A stretch of 64,000 bases of DNA from Lonicera japonica (taxonomy: Eukaryota; Streptophyta; Magnoliopsida; Dipsacales; Caprifoliaceae): NCBI GenBank assembly GCA_021464415.1, contig CM038471.1, positions 31,407,234 through 31,471,233 of the forward strand, written 5' to 3'. Positions 59,023 through 64,000 of the stretch are shown piece after piece; the first letter of the stretch is position 1, and the number at the start of each line of letters is the position of its first letter. The position numbers and the translations under genes were made by a program. The notes beneath the pieces are model-generated. The model did not search any database. It worked only from the letters and a program-made list of their open reading frames with translations, and was not told where the DNA came from.

Positions 59023-59483
59023 TGTAACGCCCCGAATCCCACACCCCGGGGTAGCGGGGACGCTACGGTATCCACCTATAGGGCGGATATAAATTTGGAT
59101 AATGGATGCACATAAGACCAACTAAAGCTCCCTATAAATAAATCTAAAAATTTTACACGATACAAACTGTTGACCAAATCACAAAAACATTATCAAACTC
59201 ATTAAATATAAAAGTCATATATACATAAAACCATAAGTTCTCCACAAAATATTATTAATAAAACCCAAAAGAAACAAACAAAAGTCTTCTACATGAAGAC
59301 TACACAAGGTTTAATTGGTATTAATGATCTACTCTATCGCATGCAACCTCATCCTTTCCCCTTTTCCTTATCATCTACTACACGATCAGATTGTATACCT
59401 GTGGAGGGAAAACGTGAGCTAAAAAGCCCAATGGAAACACGAGTGCAAAATGAAACTAATAATTGAACTATTAAAATTATAAA
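59023..59483 (-). repeat. 5' LTR end of the minus element, truncated at an inversion junction
   Basis: Reverse complement of 61290-61768, about 98% identical by eye (roughly nine differences in 460 bp). Terminal sequence TGTAACGCCCCGAATCCC. At about 59484 it switches abruptly to the same LTR in the opposite orientation. Confidence 0.85.
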
Positions 59484-61768
59484 CAAGTCTAATAAATAAT
59501 AGGTGTATTTATTCTTAATTTAGTTAGCTAATTGTCCGATTTATTCGTACACTTAGACAAGTCCGAATGTTCCAATATGTCACTTTGGTGTTATGGATAA
59601 AAATATTTTAGACAATTGTGCAGTGTTACCATTTCGATCATATCTTTTCGCTCAGAACTCTGATTTTGGCGTTCTTTATATCGTTAGAAAGAAGACTCGA
59701 AGAGCTAAAACTTCTTCCTACTGAAAATTTTCTAGTTCGGACATTTAGTAGCCTAAAAATAGCTCCTAAGATACTGGTCAGGCACAGTGACGTAAAAACA
59801 GGGGATTTTGGTAATTTTCTTTTTTTTCCACTTATACTCTTCTCTTCTACACACTTCTCATTTTCTCCTTCTCCAAACCCACGAAAAAACAGAGCTTTCT
59901 CTCTATTTCCCTCATCCTAAAACCTTGATTCAGCACAAATTAAACTACTAAATCCATTCTACTACTAGAAATCACAAGCTAAGAACATCATCAACAAGAT
60001 TTCATCATCCTCCTCCTTTGAATCATTCAATTCATCCAAGGATCCTTCAAACTCTTCATACACAACTACTTCAATTCTTCATCAATCCTCTATTTGAGGT
60101 GGGAACATGAGTAAACTTCTCTTCTCTACTCTAATTTACATGTTTTATACTCTAGAATGTTAATTTTGAGTTCCATCCATATGAATCTTAGATTTGCTAT
60201 TTTAGAGAAGAGATGATTTTCTAAATTTCTATTAATTGAACTATGAAGTTGTGATGATGGTATTTGATATATGAATTTGCAAGTTTGATTGTTATATGGG
60301 TTTACTAAAATGTTTAAGTAAGCAAAAATGGATTTTTGCTACTGTTTTGGTATATTTCGAGCTGGTTATTGATGAGTGATGTTAGATATTAAGTATGTAT
60401 TTCAAAATATGGTTCAATATCTAGCATATGGCATTGGAATCACTCAAAAGGATGAAAAATGAATTTTTGGTGAATTTTGCAAGTTTGGTGGATGATAACG
60501 ATTTCTACGCGGAAATATTAAAATTTTTGTATTATATCTCATATTATTCTCCAACGTTTGGATTAATTATTTTGACTAGTGAACTAGATCACTTTTATGA
60601 TGGAATTTGAGAATCTAAGATGCTTATTAAGTTATAATTCTTGGAGGAATATATTGTAGTTGTTTTATTTGTAAAAATAAATAATAATTGAATTGGTTAT
60701 TGTGGATTTCTCAAGTTTTTGGCATGGTGAGTCCATTTCCTAGCTTGGTTTTCTCGATCGGTGGCCGTAGGTGGTCGGTTTGAGAATCCCCATTTCTGTA
60801 AAACTTTGCCCGTAAATTATTGGTAAAATTGAATAAGTTTACTTTAAAAAAAAATATTTATGGAATTTACTTTAGTGTTGGTACTTAAACTTGGTTTAAA
60901 GACACATTTAAGGTAAATTGTGTATTGTATGGATATTGTACTTGTGCTTGTATTTGTGGTTGGTTTGTAAGTTGGGACGAAGAGCCCCTCGGATGAAAAG
61001 ACCAGAAACCGTGCACAGAAGCAAGTAAGAGGTGCCACCGCCACGGGGTGAGAAGCCCCCGGAATGGGGACCACCACATTAGCATTTATGAAGTAACCAT
61101 TCATTATGTATGTGTTACTAGTTTATCCGAAATTTATATTCGGTTATTTATCCTCTACACAATAAAATTAAATGTGTCGATTTTATAATTTATATATCCC
61201 TTAACAAAGTGCCAACATTGTTTATGATTCTTATATGAGTTTAATGAGGCATAATTATGTCCTTTGTTGAATTCCATTATACTTTGGAGCCTTATTTATT
61301 ATACTTGTTTATAATTTTAATAGTTCAATTATTAGTTTCATTTTGCACTCGTGTTTCCATTGGGCTTTTTAGCTCACGTTTTTCCTCCACAGGTATACAA
61401 TCTGATCGTGTTGTAGATGATAAGGAAAAGGGGAAAGGATGAGGTTGCATGCGATAGAGTAGATCATTAATACCAACTAAACCTTGTGTAGTTTTCATGT
61501 AGAAGACTTTGGTTTGTTTCTTTTGGGGTTTATTAATAATATTTTGTGGAGAACTTATGGTTTTATGTATATATGACTTTTATATTTAATGAGTTTGATA
61601 ATGTTTTTGTGATTTGGTCAACAGTTTGTATCGTGTAAAATTTTTAGATTTATTTATAGGGAACTTTAGTTGGTCTTATGTGCGTCCATTATCCAAATTT
61701 ATATCCGCCCTATAGGTGGATACCGTAGCGTCCCCGCTACCCCGGGGTGTGGGATTCGGGGCGTTACA
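59484..61768 (+). repeat. Nearly full LTR in plus orientation, about 2.3 kb
   Basis: Begins about 20 bp inside the LTR start seen at 54948 (AGGTGTATTTATTC) and ends CGGGGCGTTACA. A CT-rich promoter-like stretch lies at 59820-59870, and a GC-rich patch (GGTGCCACCGCCACGGGGTG) at about 61031. No primer site follows its end, so it is a 3' or solo LTR or a rearrangement product. The frames at 59618-59920, 60428-60610, 60844-61104 and 61257-61442 are LTR sequence. Confidence 0.75.
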
Positions 61769-61989
61769 ATACGTGCATGACACTTATGGAATATTTGAAG
61801 GACACAACGTGGCAGATTTTTAAAGTTATTTAAAATGTAAAAGGTAGATATTTGCATTGATTAATTATTATATTTTCTATTTAGAATATGAAGGGTCAAA
61901 ATTAAATCATATCAATGAGAAGGAATATGGACCTTTTTCGATTAGATTTTATATTTTTTGGTTGTTATTCCGGTAGTATTAAATATATT

Positions 61990-62335
61990 TAACATTTTTT
62001 AGTTGATGCTAGATGCGTTGTTAAATGCATTTAGTACTTTCTGGTTGCTGCAAGATGCGTTAAACACTTTTTAGTTGTGGTGTTAAATGCATTTAGCACT
62101 ACAACCAAAAAGGGTTAAATGCATTTAGTACCACCTGTACAGCAACCAGAAGGTGCTAAATGCATTTAACACCTTTTGATTATTGTTCTTGAACAGCAAC
62201 TAGAAGGTGCTAAATGCACATTTTGGTTATTATTCAGAAGGTGCTAAATACGTTTAGCACATTCGGGTTGGTGCTAAATGCATTTAGCACCTTCTGGACA
62301 GCATTTAGCATATTCTGGTTGCATTTAGTACCTTC
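61990..62335. repeat. Cluster of GTGCTAAATGCATTTAGCAC palindromes
   Basis: At least nine full or half copies of the 20-bp palindrome or its arms (GGTGCTAAATGCATTTA, TGCATTTAGCACCTTCTGG, AAATGCATTTAGTACC) occur within 350 bp, linked by CAGCAACCAGAAGG-like spacers in both orientations. One perfect copy is near 62270-62293. Confidence 0.85.
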
Positions 62336-62574
62336 TCGTTCCTGTTAGTGTCATAATGAGACATGAGATATTATAAGGAAAAAGTATTAGTGTCTTGTTT
62401 GTACAGTGTCCTTAATTTACAAGACTAATTTTTAAGTGTCATTTATAATTATGTTATTATTAGAATAAGCCCTTATGCCTCTAATTTATTTAGTTATGTT
62501 TTGATACAATTTTAAAATTAATAAGGTAATTTACTATTTTAATACAAGAGCTAAGCATAAGGATATTTATTTAA

Positions 62575-63600
62575 CACCCTCTTTAAATCTTATTCTATGT
62601 AAAATTAACTATTTTATTAGTTTTACGTTTTACTTTTTTTTTTATTATTGGCAATCCTTTTTTTGTTAATTGAGTAGATAAAACGTAGAGCGAAACTAAG
62701 GGAACCGTAACTCAGATATACTAATTATTTTATTTTATTTTTAGACTTTTTAAAATTATATTAAGTTTAATCTAATTAATTCCATAAGATAATCTAATTA
62801 ATTCCATAAAAAACTCAATGAAATTTGTATTCAACCTTAAATAACTAATTTTTTTCAGGTGATTTTATTGCTATTCTCGACTTCTTACCATTAATTCCCT
62901 TTTTGACATTTTGTTAAATTGATCCATCTCAACCATTAATTAAATTTAACCACCAGTTGAGATAGACTTACAAAAAAAATTTATAGTGACCTAATAATTT
63001 ATATTAATTATTTTTGACGGAATCATGTTTCACTTTTCCCTTTCCCGTGGTTGAATATCAGGTATATCTGTGTACTATTTGTTTGAATAAGAATGTAAAA
63101 TTAAAAACCTCTATTTTCTCTTTCTATGCATTTACTTTTACCATAAATGATTAAAACACGACTGATTATTCTAATTTTGAAACGATATTTTTAAGTATAT
63201 TATATCTTATTGGTTTGACATTTGAAAAATGCCATTGAAAGAATAATTAGTTATGCTCTAATTTACAGTTTTTCTTTTCCTTTTCAGGTGTCTTAAATTA
63301 ATTTTTTTGACGTACATAACTAATGTACTAAATCCTATGGCAAAAAGAAATAAAAAAATTATCTTATGGAATTAATTAGATTAAACTGAGTATAATTTTA
63401 AAAGTCTAAAAATAAAATAAAATTATTAGTATATCTGAGTTGTGATTTCCTTAACTTCGCTTTACGTTTTATCTACTCAATTAACAAAAAAAAATTCAAT
63501 AACCAAAACACAAAAAAAAATGTTATAAAAAAAAGTAAAAAAAATAAAAAATAAAAAGAAAATAAAGCTAATAAAATAGTTAATTTTACATAGAAGATAA
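62575..63600. mobile_element. Inverted-repeat element with arms of about 230 bp
   Basis: Left arm (TGTAAAATTAACTATTTTAT..., GTTAATTGAGTAGATAAAAC..., AAGTTTAATCTAATTAATTC) returns inverted at 63355-63595 (GAATTAATTAGATTAAACT, GTTTTATCTACTCAATTAAC, AAAATAGTTAATTTTACATA). The interior has no transposase. Termini and target duplication were not resolved. Confidence 0.6.
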
Positions 63601-64000
63601 TTACACTAAAACTGTGTTTTAGTTCATTGAACCTCTCAATTCAATGGAATTTGTTTTCAATCTTAAATGACTATTTTTTTATAGATGATTTCATTGCTAT
63701 GACCGATTATTCTAACTTTGAAACGATAATTTTCTGGTTAACATTTCAATTCTTTCAATGGCATTTTTGAAATGTTGAATCAACCAGATATAATGTACGT
63801 AATCACACTAAAGCTGTATTTTTGTTCATTGAACCTCTCAATTAAAATATGTAAAATTCAGATAATTTGTTTTCAACCCTAAACCACTATTTGTTTTACA
63901 TGTGATTTTATTCTTATTTTCGATTTCTTCCGATTAATTACTTTTTTGAGATTTTGTTAAATTAATCCGTTTCAACCATTAAGTTTAGCCACCATTAAGT
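63601..64000 (+). repeat. Diverged repeats of the inverted-repeat interior
   Basis: AATTTGTTTTCAA(T/C)C(T/C)TAAA(T/C)(G/C)ACTATTT and GATTTTATT(G/C)(C/T)TATT(C/T)TCGA.TTCTT recur at about 62820, 63650 and 63865, so the flank contains at least three related blocks. No gene; the window ends here. Confidence 0.5.

Larger units (their letters stand above)
54852..59483 (-). mobile_element. Non-autonomous gypsy-type element (LARD-like) enclosing an LBD gene
   Basis: On the minus strand the order is LTR end (59023), Met primer site (59007-59018), about 4.0 kb of interior, a polypurine tract with its typical TTTCGAGGACGAAATTTTTT lead (about 54953-54990), then an LTR start TGTAACACC at 54948. Thus both internal borders of an LTR element are present. 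No gag or pol is recognisable between them; the only intact gene is the LBD frame on the plus strand. The 3' LTR is truncated to about 97 bp. Confidence 0.7.

Noticed and set aside
60700..61100. GC-rich patch around 61031 considered as a structured RNA
   Set aside because: It is part of the LTR and no tRNA, snRNA or rRNA signature was found.
59618..61442. Several frames of 60-100 codons between 59.6 and 61.4 kb
   Set aside because: All lie inside the 2.3-kb LTR; no domain and poor composition.

Overview
The window is AT-rich nuclear DNA from a flowering plant, most likely a eudicot. The evidence is plant-type LTR retrotransposons (Athila/Tat-type and other Ty3-gypsy, Ty1-copia), a plant RTE-type LINE, many MITE-like foldbacks, a TRIM element and one plant-specific LOB-domain (LBD) gene. 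The species cannot be named from sequence alone. No rRNA, tRNA or CRISPR was seen. Long conventional genes are absent and the window reads as a nested transposon landscape with a few host gene pieces.

Layout. 0-3.8 kb: a minus-strand multi-exon candidate gene that runs off the left edge and has duplicated 90-nt exons; a 276-bp TRIM with perfect target duplication lies in an intron. 5.3-10.4 kb: a 2.6-kb non-coding unit duplicated in tandem. 10.9-12.5 kb: AT-rich minisatellites and a weak Helitron candidate. 13.4-16.4 kb: a minus-strand three-exon candidate gene whose last exon and 3' flank recur at 32.4-32.9 kb, and whose 3' flank recurs again as the target of a gypsy insertion. 16.9-18.6 kb: an RTE LINE with a 20-bp target duplication and an in-frame loss of its endonuclease. 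22.85-31.44 kb: a complete, young, non-autonomous Athila/Tat-type element with two 1,942-bp LTRs, a perfect tRNA-Asp primer site, gag and protease, and RT-RNase H-integrase core deleted in frame. 32.9-34.2 kb: a 5'-truncated copia. 35-36.8 kb: a foldback carrying a minisatellite, then an L1-type RNase H remnant. 40.9-44.4 kb: the 5' part of a second copia. 44.5-50.6 kb: a minisatellite and a Tat-like gypsy remnant with an antisense multi-exon gene interrupted by a solo LTR. 51.4-54.5 kb: nested MITEs and hAT-like repeats. 54.85-61.77 kb: a minus-strand gypsy-type element lacking polymerase, with an intact intronless LBD gene on the opposite strand of its internal region, and a partly inverted duplicate LTR. 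62-64 kb: a cluster of perfect palindromes and a large inverted repeat.

The most unusual signals are the LBD gene enclosed by an LTR element's primer site and polypurine tract, and three unrelated clusters of short perfect palindromes, two of them inside LTRs. Nothing resembles an operon; the gene parts interact mainly by insertion, duplication and capture.
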